From contig JAZRZL010000052.1 in the NCBI GenBank assembly GCA_045601345.1, forward strand, positions 1 through 8,189: a stretch of 8,189 bases of DNA. The letters run 5' to 3'. A program made the position numbers and the translations under genes. Positions 1 to 5,917 of the stretch are shown piece after piece. Origin of the DNA: SVMC01 sp045601345 (GTDB taxonomy: Bacteria > Bacillota > Clostridia > Oscillospirales > Oscillospiraceae). Each line of letters starts with the position of its first letter. Within the stretch, counting starts at the first letter, position 1. The notes under the pieces were generated by a model that was not told the DNA's origin, did no database searches, and saw nothing but the letters and a program-made list of their open reading frames with translations.

Positions 1-299
1 ATACCGGACAACTCAATATTAGAAGGAAGCAAGTCAACGCCTTCCGGATGCGTAATAATGGCATTACCGGGTGGCTGTTCATCATCAATGACCGACTGCA
101 TAAGGGAAGAAAGCGACACATCCAGCTCATCGGGGTTCTTCACTCCAAGACTTACCGTTAAGCTGCCCTGCGGGTCAGCGTCAACAAGCAAAACCTTTTT
201 ACCGGAGCTTGCAAGTCCCACGCCGAGATTGACTGCGGTTGTCGTTTTACCGACTCCGCCTTTCTGATTCGTGATAGCGATCACTTTACAGTTTTCCAT
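1..299 (-). CDS. parA: ParA/Soj-family partition ATPase, N-terminal part (cut by window edge)
   Basis: This is the first 99 codons of a ParA-type ATPase, which uses ATP-dependent DNA binding to segregate plasmids, integrative elements or chromosomes, normally with a ParB partner. The protein opens MENCKVIAITNQKGGVGKTT. That holds the deviant Walker A motif KGGVGKTT near residues 13-20, with the signature lysine of the ParA/MinD superfamily. Walker A' follows as VLLVDADPQGS near residues 37-47. The ATG at 299-297 is chosen because AGGAGGA (306-312) lies at good spacing and the protein begins immediately before the conserved first strand. The stop codon of the upstream gene is only about 24 bases away, so the two are probably cotranscribed. 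Family membership is clear. Whether it belongs to a plasmid, an integrative conjugative element or the chromosome is inference. The novel-looking partner and the adjacent element-like end favour a mobile element. Confidence 0.93.
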   Translation of the reverse strand, partial: MENCKVIAITNQKGGVGKTTTAVNLGVGLASSGKKVLLVDADPQGSLTVSLGVKNPDELDVSLSSLMQSVIDDEQPPGNAIITHPEGVDLLPSNIELSG

Positions 300-322
300 G
301 TGGTGTCCTCCTTTCTTGTAAA

Positions 323-811
323 TTACCTTGGGTTTACCAAGCCACCTTGTAACGGATGTCTTGCATACCAAGATACACTCTTTGGAACAGGTTCATGTTC
401 ATGCGTTTGCAGATCAAACATCCTTAACCTATGAAGTTCTTTGAGTTCCTTGGCCAGTTGCCTCGCTTCAGCTTTCTTTTCCATACTTTTGCAGTATTGC
501 TGACGATGATAGTCCTTGCATTTCTCATACACTTCGCTAATGCACTCTTTTGCAGAATATAGCCAAACATTCTTTTCTTTTTTGAAATATTGGCTCTTTA
601 CGTTTTGAAAAGCTGAGTATTTTATCTTGAAATTGCCAGTGTTCAATCGACAGTTGATTGCGCAATAATCGCACACATCATAAATTGGAACAACCAGTAA
701 ATTTTCCGAGTCAACAACACGCATTACAAGATAATATATCGGAACTCTTTTCTGTACCGGTGGATCGATTCGTTTGCATACATCACCACGCTTGAATTGT
801 TGCCTGTCCAA
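323..811 (-). CDS. Hypothetical protein, parA-linked, TTG start
   Basis: I do not recognise this protein of about 162 residues. The frame is open upstream to an ATG at 988. The best ribosome site (AAAGGAGGA, 821-829) lies inside that longer frame and is read there as Lys-Lys-Gly-Gly. A TTG at 811-809 follows it at 9-base spacing, so I take TTG as the start, giving (M)DRQQFKRGDVCKRID. Visible features are a beta-rich N-terminal half (IYYLVMRVV, LLVVPIYDV), a cysteine cluster Cys-x2-Cys-x3-Cys near residues 47-54, and a basic, probably helical segment near residues 109-131 (MEKKAEARQLAKELKELHRL). The tail reads WYARHPLQGGLVNPR, with no signal peptide or membrane segment. The DNA is AT-richer than the neighbouring genes, which suggests transfer. 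It sits directly before parA in the same operon. A cytoplasmic accessory protein of the element is likely. A metal-binding or MazF/PemK-like barrel is possible but not supported by a clear motif. Confidence 0.6.
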   Translation of the reverse strand: MDRQQFKRGDVCKRIDPPVQKRVPIYYLVMRVVDSENLLVVPIYDVCDYCAINCRLNTGNFKIKYSAFQNVKSQYFKKEKNVWLYSAKECISEVYEKCKDYHRQQYCKSMEKKAEARQLAKELKELHRLRMFDLQTHEHEPVPKSVSWYARHPLQGGLVNPR

Positions 812-902
812 AACTCCAATTCCTCCTTTCTTTGAATTTGAACTTTTGTGAGAATAAAAGTCCATCAAAACACAAAGTTCTACTGCCTTTGTACTTTGAT
901 CG

Positions 903-936
903 TTGCACTTAATTTTTCCTCGAACCCCAAGTGCAA
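903..936. repeat. Inverted repeat upstream of the orphan gene
   Basis: TTGCACTT (903-910) and AAGTGCAA (929-936) form a perfect 8-bp inverted repeat with an 18-base centre. It lies about 90-125 bases upstream of the TTG start of the parA-linked gene, where an operator or leader hairpin would sit. On the minus strand the T-run precedes the stem rather than following it, so it is not a standard terminator for leftward transcription. Confidence 0.45.
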
Positions 937-955
937 AAAAGGAAGTCATCAGATG

Positions 956-972
956 CCCGATAGCGAATCGGG
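956..972. repeat. Short perfect hairpin
   Basis: CCCGAT (956-961) and ATCGGG (967-972) pair perfectly around a 5-base loop. Read on the minus strand, a T-run occurs only about 14 bases after the stem, which is too far for a typical intrinsic terminator. The role is unknown. It lies in the non-coding end of the putative element. Confidence 0.4.
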
Positions 973-984
973 TCCATGGGAATC

Positions 985-1152
985 TCACCCGCGCCGGGTT
1001 CTCCGCCAGCTCCGTAGAGAAGTATCATTATCCCTGATGCGTTTCATTGCCATATCCGTAGCCACCGGATATTTCAGAATGGTTCGGAAACGCTCGCCAC
1101 CTTGCTTTCCGTTATTACCCGGACGGGCAGGAGGGTCATGACGCACCTTCAT
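985..1152 (-). CDS. Doubtful 55-codon frame or gene remnant
   Basis: On the minus strand a frame runs from ATG (1152-1150) to TGA (987-985). It encodes 55 residues beginning MKVRHDPPARPGNNGKQGG and ending in a basic Trp-Arg-rich tail. The frame is open for about 20 further codons upstream, back to a TGA. The only GGAGG is about 16 bases before the ATG and lies in a small GAGGC/GCCTC hairpin, so translation initiation is poorly supported. It could be a small basic element protein, the remnant of a longer gene, or chance. I recognise no family. Confidence 0.2.
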   Translation of the reverse strand: MKVRHDPPARPGNNGKQGGERFRTILKYPVATDMAMKRIRDNDTSLRSWRRTRRG

Positions 1153-1184
1153 TCGGCTGAGGCTTCCGCCTCCGCACAGGAATG
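1150..1184. repeat. Nested hairpin in element end
   Basis: CATTC (1150-1154) pairs with GAATG (1180-1184), and inside it GAGGC (1159-1163) pairs with GCCTC (1168-1172) around a TTCC loop. The structure overlaps the upstream side of the doubtful 55-codon frame. Between 988 and 1292 I see no convincing gene apart from that frame, only this and other short inverted repeats. Confidence 0.35.
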
Positions 1185-1275
1185 TACCTGATGAATGTGT
1201 ATTCTGTTGTCAAAGTGCGGTGAGAAGTTTTGCCCCTCAATAGGTAGCCAGCGAGAAGCACGTTTTTTTACCCCC

Positions 1276-1298
1276 TTTTCAAAAAAATTTTCAAAAAA
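1276..1298. repeat. Tandem 12-bp T/A repeat at the element-ppdK boundary
   Basis: TTTTCAAAAAA occurs at 1276-1286 and again at 1288-1298, giving a period of 12. The second copy overlaps the T-tract of the distal ppdK terminator as read on the minus strand. It could be a simple low-complexity tract, a polymerase slip, or the coupling or target sequence of an inserted element. Confidence 0.4.
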
Positions 1299-1332
1299 TA
1301 AAAAAGCCGGTCATCCGAACAGGATAACCGGC
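1293..1332 (-). terminator. Distal ppdK terminator hairpin
   Basis: GCCGGTCATCC (1306-1316) and GGATAACCGGC (1322-1332) form an 11-bp stem with one mismatch and a 5-base loop. Read leftwards, the stem is followed by a T-rich run (complement of 1293-1305), so it is a good Rho-independent terminator. It acts as a second stop behind the hairpin nearer to ppdK. Confidence 0.8.
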
Positions 1333-1354
1333 CATACTGCAGCCCTGTATGGGC

Positions 1355-1395
1355 AAAAAATAACGGTCACACCACTTATTCGGTGATGTGACCGT
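1355..1395 (-). terminator. Proximal ppdK terminator hairpin
   Basis: ACGGTCACA (1363-1371) pairs perfectly with TGTGACCGT (1387-1395). A further CAC/GTG pairing follows inside after one mismatch. Read on the minus strand, the stem is followed by TATTTTTT, the complement of 1355-1362. It lies about 45 bases past the ppdK stop codon and is the likely primary terminator. A smaller CCATAC/GTATGG hairpin (1332-1352) lies between it and the distal terminator. Confidence 0.85.
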
Positions 1396-1438
1396 ATTTA
1401 TTGGTTTATCTTCGCTTTATACGAAACAGAAAATCTGA

Positions 1439-4069
1439 TTAGTGCGTTTCGCGAATAGCTGCCTGTGCGGCGGCGAGGCGGGCGATGGGGACGCGGAAGG
1501 GGCTACAGGAGACGTAGTCGAGGCCGAGCTTGTGGCAGAATTCTACGGAGCTGGGGTCGCCGCCGTGTTCGCCGCAGATGCCGCAGTGGAGGGCGGGGCG
1601 CTCTGCCTTGCCGAGCTTCATAGCCATTTCCATCAGGCGGCCAACGCCGGACACATCCAGTCTGGCAAACGGGTCGCTTTCAAAAATCTTAGCGTCATAG
1701 TAGGCATCCAGGAACTTGCCTGCATCGTCGCGGCTGAAGCCGTAGGTCATCTGGGTCAGGTCGTTGGTGCCGAAGCAGAAGAATTCGGCTTCCTTGGCGA
1801 TTTCGTCTGCGGTCAGGGCAGCACGGGGGATTTCGATCATGGTGCCGACTTCGTAGGTGAGGTCAGCGCCGGCGGCAGCGATTTCTTCATCGGCGGTCTT
1901 CACGACAACGTCCTTGACGTACTTTAGCTCCTTGATATCGCCGACCAGGGGGATCATGATCTCGGGAACCATGCGCCAATCGGGATGGCTGGCCTTGACC
2001 TTGATGGCAGCGCGGATGACAGCGCGGGTCTGCATTTTGGCGATTTCGGGATAGGTGACAGCCAGACGGCAGCCACGGTGACCCATCATGGGGTTGAATT
2101 CCTTCAGGCCGTCAATGATGGCGCGGATGGTTTCCACGCTCTTGCCCTGTGCAGCGGCCAGCAGCTCAATGTCGGCCTGCTCGGTGGGAACGAACTCATG
2201 GAGAGGGGGATCGAGGAAGCGGATGGTGACGGGATAGCCTTCCAGTGCTTCATAGAGGGCTTCAAAGTCGCCCTGCTGATAGGGCAAAATCTTTTCCAGA
2301 GCAGCTTCTCTATCTTCTGCATTGTCGGAGCAGATCATTTCGCGGAATGCGGCAATGCGGTCTGCCTCGAAGAACATATGCTCGGTACGGCACAGGCCAA
2401 TGCCCTCTGCGCCCAGCTCGCGTGCCTTCTTGGCATCGGCGGGGGTGTCGGCATTGGTGCGAACCTTCAGGGTGCGGAACTTGTCAGCCCAGCCCATGAT
2501 GCGGCCGAAGTAGCCGGAAATGGTAGCATCCACAGTGGGGATGATGCCGTCATAGATGTTGCCGGTGGAGCCGTCGATGGACAGCCAATCGCCCTCATGG
2601 AATTCCTTGCCGGAGAGCGTGAACTGCTTGGCATCCTCATTCATGACGATGTCACCGCAGCCGGAGACACAGCACTTGCCCATGCCGCGGGCAACAACGG
2701 CTGCGTGGGAGGTCATGCCGCCGCGCACGGTCAGGATGCCCTGCGCGGCCTTCATGCCGGTGATATCCTCGGGAGAGGTTTCCAGACGAACCAGGATGAC
2801 CTTTTCGCCTCTGTTGTTCCATGTCTCTGCATCAGCAGCGGTGAACACAGCCTTGCCGCAGGCAGCGCCGGGGGAAGCACCCAGACCGCGACCCATGGGA
2901 GTGGCAGCCTTGAGCGCCTTGGTATCAAACTGGGGATGGAGCAGGGTGTCGAGATTTCTGGGATCGATCATGGAGACGGCCTGCTTCTCGGAGATCATGC
3001 CTTCGTCAACCAGATCACAGGCAATGCGCAGAGCAGCCTGTGCGGTACGCTTGCCGTTGCGGCACTGGAGCATGAAGAGCTTGCCGTTTTCCACGGTGAA
3101 TTCCATATCCTGCATATCGCGGTAGTGGTCTTCCAGAATGGAGCAGGTCTCGGTGAACTGGGCATAAGCCTCAGGGAAGAGCTCTGCCATCTGTGCAATG
3201 GGCATCGGGGTGCGGACACCGGCGACAACGTCTTCGCCCTGTGCATTGACCAGGAATTCGCCCATCAGCTTCTTTTCGCCGGTCGCGGGGTCACGGGTAA
3301 AGGCGACACCGGTGCCGGAGGTATTGCCCATGTTACCAAAGACCATGGGCATGACGTTAACGGCAGTACCCCAGGAGTAGGGAATGTCGTTATCGCGGCG
3401 GTAAACATTGGCGCGGGGGTTATCCCAGCTGCGGAAGACGGCCTTGATGGCCTCAAAAAGCTGAACCTTGGGATCGTCGGGGAAGTCAGCGCCGATCTTG
3501 GACTTATACTCTGCCTTGAACTGGTCAGCCAGAACATGCAGATCCTCAGCGGTGAGGTCTACGTCATAGACGATACCCTTTTCTTCCTTCATCTTGGCAA
3601 TGAGCTGCTCGAAATACTTCTTGCCAACCTCCATGACAACATCGGAGAACATCTGAATAAAGCGGCGATAGCAGTCCCATGCCCAACGGGGGTTACCGGA
3701 CTTTTCCGCAATGGTATTGACAACTTCTTCGTTCAGGCCGAGATTCAGGATGGTGTCCATCATGCCGGGCATGGAAGCTCTTGCGCCGGAGCGCACGGAA
3801 ACCAGCAGAGGATTTTCCTTATCGCCAAACTTCTTCTCGTTAACCTTCTCCATTTCTTCAATGGCATCCATGATCTGTGCCTGAATTTCTTCATTGATCT
3901 GACGGCCATCCTCATAATACTGGGTGCAGGCCTCGGTGGATATAGTAAAGCCCTGGGGGACGGGCAGCCCGATAATGGTCATTTCGGCCAGATTTGCGCC
4001 CTTGCCGCCAAGGAGTTCGCGCATGGTTGCGTTGCCTTCACGGAAGGCATATACATACTTGTGTGCCAT
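1439..4069 (-). CDS. ppdK: Pyruvate, phosphate dikinase
   Basis: This cytoplasmic enzyme interconverts ATP, pyruvate and phosphate with AMP, phosphoenolpyruvate and pyrophosphate. In anaerobic Clostridia it serves glycolysis and gluconeogenesis at the PEP-pyruvate node. The 876-residue length fits the family. The N-terminal ATP-grasp region opens MAHKYVYAF and contains LLGGKGANLAEM. The swivelling domain carries the phosphohistidine in GGMTSHAAVVARG (His455, matching the numbering of the Clostridium symbiosum enzyme). The C-terminal PEP/pyruvate barrel includes GTNDLTQMTYGFSRDD and ends with the catalytic cysteine motif CGICGEHGGDPSS near residues 829-840. The frame is open 18 codons further upstream. 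I choose the ATG at 4069-4067 because GAAAGGGG (4080-4087) precedes it and the family begins there. It is a single-gene unit with tandem terminators, and no dikinase regulatory protein gene is visible nearby. Confidence 0.97.
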   Translation of the reverse strand: MAHKYVYAFREGNATMRELLGGKGANLAEMTIIGLPVPQGFTISTEACTQYYEDGRQINEEIQAQIMDAIEEMEKVNEKKFGDKENPLLVSVRSGARASMPGMMDTILNLGLNEEVVNTIAEKSGNPRWAWDCYRRFIQMFSDVVMEVGKKYFEQLIAKMKEEKGIVYDVDLTAEDLHVLADQFKAEYKSKIGADFPDDPKVQLFEAIKAVFRSWDNPRANVYRRDNDIPYSWGTAVNVMPMVFGNMGNTSGTGVAFTRDPATGEKKLMGEFLVNAQGEDVVAGVRTPMPIAQMAELFPEAYAQFTETCSILEDHYRDMQDMEFTVENGKLFMLQCRNGKRTAQAALRIACDLVDEGMISEKQAVSMIDPRNLDTLLHPQFDTKALKAATPMGRGLGASPGAACGKAVFTAADAETWNNRGEKVILVRLETSPEDITGMKAAQGILTVRGGMTSHAAVVARGMGKCCVSGCGDIVMNEDAKQFTLSGKEFHEGDWLSIDGSTGNIYDGIIPTVDATISGYFGRIMGWADKFRTLKVRTNADTPADAKKARELGAEGIGLCRTEHMFFEADRIAAFREMICSDNAEDREAALEKILPYQQGDFEALYEALEGYPVTIRFLDPPLHEFVPTEQADIELLAAAQGKSVETIRAIIDGLKEFNPMMGHRGCRLAVTYPEIAKMQTRAVIRAAIKVKASHPDWRMVPEIMIPLVGDIKELKYVKDVVVKTADEEIAAAGADLTYEVGTMIEIPRAALTADEIAKEAEFFCFGTNDLTQMTYGFSRDDAGKFLDAYYDAKIFESDPFARLDVSGVGRLMEMAMKLGKAERPALHCGICGEHGGDPSSVEFCHKLGLDYVSCSPFRVPIARLAAAQAAIRETH

Positions 4070-4093
4070 AGTATTGTTACCCCTTTCTAGTGC

Positions 4094-4117
4094 GAAATCA
4101 TTTCCATGAATGATTTC
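4094..4117 (-). promoter_or_regulatory. 9-bp hairpin in the ppdK leader
   Basis: GAAATCATT (4094-4102) and AATGATTTC (4109-4117) are perfect inverted repeats around a 6-base loop. They lie directly upstream of the ppdK ribosome binding site at 4080-4087. In the transcript this would form a stable stem 6 bases from the Shine-Dalgarno sequence. It could stabilise the mRNA 5' end or serve as a protein-binding operator. There is no T-run, so it is not an attenuator. The function is inferred only from position. Confidence 0.5.
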
Positions 4118-4145
4118 CTTCATTTTTAGATGATGATTAAGTTAC

Positions 4146-4191
4146 AACTAGAAATACTATCATAAACTGCCAATAAACGCAATCTTTTTTT
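4146..4191 (-). promoter_or_regulatory. Weak candidate ppdK promoter
   Basis: On the minus strand TTGCGT is followed 17 bases later by TAGTAT, within the AT-rich stretch about 90-120 bases upstream of the ppdK start. A TTGGCA and a TATGAT also occur here but are not correctly spaced to each other. The assignment is weak and based on position and partial consensus only. Confidence 0.3.
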
Positions 4192-4291
4192 TCAAAAAAA
4201 GAGAGAAATTTCAAAGTTTTTTCAGATACATCCCACAATTCCCTGCCTAAAAAATGGTTCCCCGGCACTCCGACGAAAAAACTCGGTTTAT

Positions 4292-4311
4292 TTTGACACG
4301 TATCCGTCAAA
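4292..4311. promoter_or_regulatory. Possible operator in the divergent intergenic region
   Basis: TTTGAC (4292-4297) and GTCAAA (4306-4311) form a 6-bp inverted repeat with an 8-base centre, a usual size for a dimeric regulator site. It lies between ppdK and the divergent lipoprotein gene, about 57 bases upstream of the latter's -35 box. No regulator gene is adjacent. Apart from this site, the two promoters and the ppdK leader, I see nothing else definite in the roughly 450-bp gap. Confidence 0.3.
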
Positions 4312-4367
4312 TTGTCCACACAGTAAAAATCCAATGTAAAAATTATCACGAAAACGGCGTGGGACGC

Positions 4368-4396
4368 TTGCAATTGTGCCGGGTTACCTGTATAAT
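4368..4396 (+). promoter_or_regulatory. Sigma-A promoter of the BMP lipoprotein gene
   Basis: TTGCAA (4368-4373) and a perfect TATAAT (4391-4396) are separated by exactly 17 bases. Transcription should begin near 4403, giving a 5' leader of about 120 bases before the ATG at 4523. The leader shows a small CGGG-TTTT-CCCG stem but no riboswitch class that I recognise. Confidence 0.85.
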
Positions 4397-4522
4397 ACGG
4401 CTGTACTTTTCGGGTTTTCCCGGTGAAATTATTCCCATTTTTCCAGTGAAGAAACCATTTTATGCATCATAATGTCCGGGCGCTTTCATTCCCGAGTAAG
4501 AATAACGAAAGAGGATCACCAT

Positions 4523-5542
4523 ATGAAAAAGCTGACTGCCCTGCTGCTAATATTCTGTCTGCTTGCCTGTCTTCTCTCCGGCTGCAAGGCACCTGCCGAG
4601 TCGGAGTCTGCCGCCGATGCACAGGAAGGAAGCAAAGCGCCCACCATGTTGGCGCTGGTTGTTTCCGGCAGCTTCGGTGACCAAGGCTTCTTCGATTCTG
4701 CCCGCGAGGGCGTGAATCAGCTGGCCAAGGATTGCAATGTGAAGGTCACCACCATCGAATGCGGCAATGAAAATTATGAACCGCAGCTGCGCAATGCCGC
4801 TGACCAGAATGAGATTGTTGTCTGTGTCGGTCAGGAATTTTGTGATATAGAAACGGTTGCCCCCGATTATCCCAATGTCAAGTTCCTCTGGGTTGATCAC
4901 GCCACCAGCAAGCCTTTGGATAATGTACTGAATATCACCTATGCCCAGAATGAAGGCTCTTTTCTGGCCGGTTACATTGCCGCCGCCCTGTCCATCAATG
5001 GCTGCATCGGTGTGGTCGGAGGGGAGAACAACGACACCACGAACAATTATATTGTCGGATATCAGCAAGGCGCGGCTGCCTTCAATCCAGAGGTACGGGT
5101 CGAGGTCAACTACACTGGCACCTACGATGATGCTTTCATGGGCAGAGAATGTGCGCTTGCGCTCCATGCGCTGGGCGCGGATATCATCTACCAGACCGCG
5201 CCTGCCATAGGCGCAGGCGTTTTTGAGGCCGCCAGAGAGGATCATTTCTACGCCATCGGCGTGGACTGCGACCAGAAATATATCGACCCCGAGGTCATCC
5301 TCTGCTCCATGAAGAAAGAAATCGGTCAGTCCATTTACCAGGCGGTCAGCGTGTATCTGAACGGCGATACGTCCCGCTTCGGCACGACATGGGTCACTGG
5401 CCTTTCCGATGGCAATATCAGCATTGGCTACGGAACCTCCAATATGGTGCAGCAGGTTCCAAACCCTCTGAAGGATCAGATGGAGGTCATGACCGAAAAG
5501 ATTATCTCCGGGGAGATCCCCGTGGACAGTACCAGACAATAA
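4523..5542 (+). CDS. BMP/PnrA-family substrate-binding lipoprotein
   Basis: This is the extracellular solute-binding component of a BMP-type ABC importer. Characterised relatives (PnrA/TmpC) bind purine nucleosides, but the substrate here is not readable. The 339-residue protein starts MKKLTALLLIF and has a lipobox LLSGC, with Cys21 as the predicted lipidation site and a short acidic linker after it. The family pattern is clear: VVSGSFGDQGFFDSAREGV near residues 46-64, NITYAQNEGSFLAGYIAA near 137-154, a GVVGG turn near 163, and YAIGVDCDQ near 243-251 followed by SMKKEIGQSIYQAV. The ATG at 4523 is preferred over an upstream in-frame ATG at 4472 because GAGG (4511-4514) precedes it and a proper signal peptide follows. 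Unusually, no ATPase or permease genes follow. The next gene is unrelated, so the transporter must be encoded elsewhere, or the protein is an orphan or sensor-type binder. Confidence 0.92.
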   Translation: MKKLTALLLIFCLLACLLSGCKAPAESESAADAQEGSKAPTMLALVVSGSFGDQGFFDSAREGVNQLAKDCNVKVTTIECGNENYEPQLRNAADQNEIVVCVGQEFCDIETVAPDYPNVKFLWVDHATSKPLDNVLNITYAQNEGSFLAGYIAAALSINGCIGVVGGENNDTTNNYIVGYQQGAAAFNPEVRVEVNYTGTYDDAFMGRECALALHALGADIIYQTAPAIGAGVFEAAREDHFYAIGVDCDQKYIDPEVILCSMKKEIGQSIYQAVSVYLNGDTSRFGTTWVTGLSDGNISIGYGTSNMVQQVPNPLKDQMEVMTEKIISGEIPVDSTRQ

Positions 5543-5626
5543 AGGGCAGCTCTAAGTATTCTTCGCGGGCAAATCTGACAGAAAAATCCCTCGCCTCACG
5601 CAGAATCAATAAGGATGCCCTAAAGA
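5543..5626. other. Spacer with a weak inverted repeat
   Basis: No gene and no clear T-tailed terminator follow the lipoprotein gene. AGGGCA (5543-5548) and TGCCCT (5616-5621) are complementary across the segment. ATGCCCTAA occurs at 5615-5623 and again at 5655-5663 in the next repeat. It may be part of, or a relic beside, the MITE-like element that follows. Confidence 0.3.
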
Positions 5627-5634
5627 ACGTTCCT

Positions 5635-5861
5635 CAATGACGTTAAGTTAGCAAATGCCCTAACATAGCCCGCGCTAAGGCTTCCCCTCTGGGGAAGCTG
5701 TCGAGCGAAGCGAGACTGATGAGGTCATTGGATGCACTGCCAAAACAGAAAGCCTTCCTAACATAGAAAGCACTCCATCTTAGAAGATAGACCTCATCCG
5801 CCGCCTGCGGGCGGCACCTTCCCCAGAGGGGAAGGCAAGGGCTGTTAACTTAACGCCATTG
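5635..5861. repeat. MITE-like palindromic repeat with terminal inverted repeats
   Basis: The ends are inverted repeats. CAATGACGTTAAGTTAGCA (5635-5653) matches the complement of 5843-5861 at 17 of 19 positions, and the match continues to GCCCT after a 3-base gap. Inside are two related modules in opposite orientation. The left one has the stem GCTTCCCC/GGGGAAGC (5680-5698), a CGAAGCGAG-type segment, then GATGAGGTC (5718-5726). The right one has GACCTCATC (5790-5798), GCCGCC/GGCGGC (5800-5815), then CCTTCCCC/GGGGAAGG (5817-5835). CCTAACATAG is directly repeated at 5659-5668 and 5757-5766. There is no coding capacity. It resembles abundant short palindromic repeats of clostridial gut genomes, from memory. 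It may also act as terminator for the lipoprotein gene. Confidence 0.75.
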
Positions 5862-5917
5862 GTTACGAACTGTCCTCTGTCTTATTGGTAAAGAACGTCT
5901 GTTTTTTAGGAGGAACT

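Larger units (their letters stand above)
1..1292. mobile_element. Putative end of an integrative or plasmid-like element
   Basis: The stretch carries a ParA gene, an AT-rich orphan gene and a structured non-coding end, all unlike the housekeeping ppdK next door. It stops at a T/A-rich tract (about 1276-1305) just past the ppdK terminator hairpins. Elements of the Tn916/Tn1549 type are known to insert in T-rich/A-rich sites, often in terminators. No integrase, relaxase or attachment core can be seen in the window, so both the element's identity and its exact boundary are inference. Confidence 0.35.

Noticed and set aside
58..267. Plus-strand 69-codon frame
   Set aside because: It lies wholly opposite the ParA N-terminus, which has an intact Walker motif.
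323..811. MazF/PemK-like toxin
   Set aside because: The RGDV near the start and the following beta strands are suggestive, but the conserved catalytic pattern and an adjacent antitoxin gene are missing.
848..1141. Plus-strand 97-codon frame
   Set aside because: It has no ribosome site and crosses the inverted repeats and hairpins. The composition of the product looks non-coding.
1985..4090. A 701-codon plus-strand open frame opposite ppdK
   Set aside because: It mirrors the sense gene's codon bias (rare TTA, CTA and TCA in the aligned frame), has no ribosome site or recognisable domain, and ppdK on the other strand is certain.
4547..5539. A 330-codon minus-strand open frame opposite the BMP lipoprotein gene
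   Set aside because: Antisense shadow of a gene with clear family motifs, a signal peptide and a promoter. The antisense product shows no family features.
5635..5861. CRISPR array or structured riboswitch
   Set aside because: There are only two modules, in inverted orientation, with no regular spacer repeats and no known aptamer motif. Terminal inverted repeats explain it better.
5885..5917. Upstream ATG for the fusion hydrolase
   Set aside because: It would place the AGGAGG ribosome site inside the coding sequence and put a non-signal segment before the membrane anchor. The ATG at 5918 fits better.
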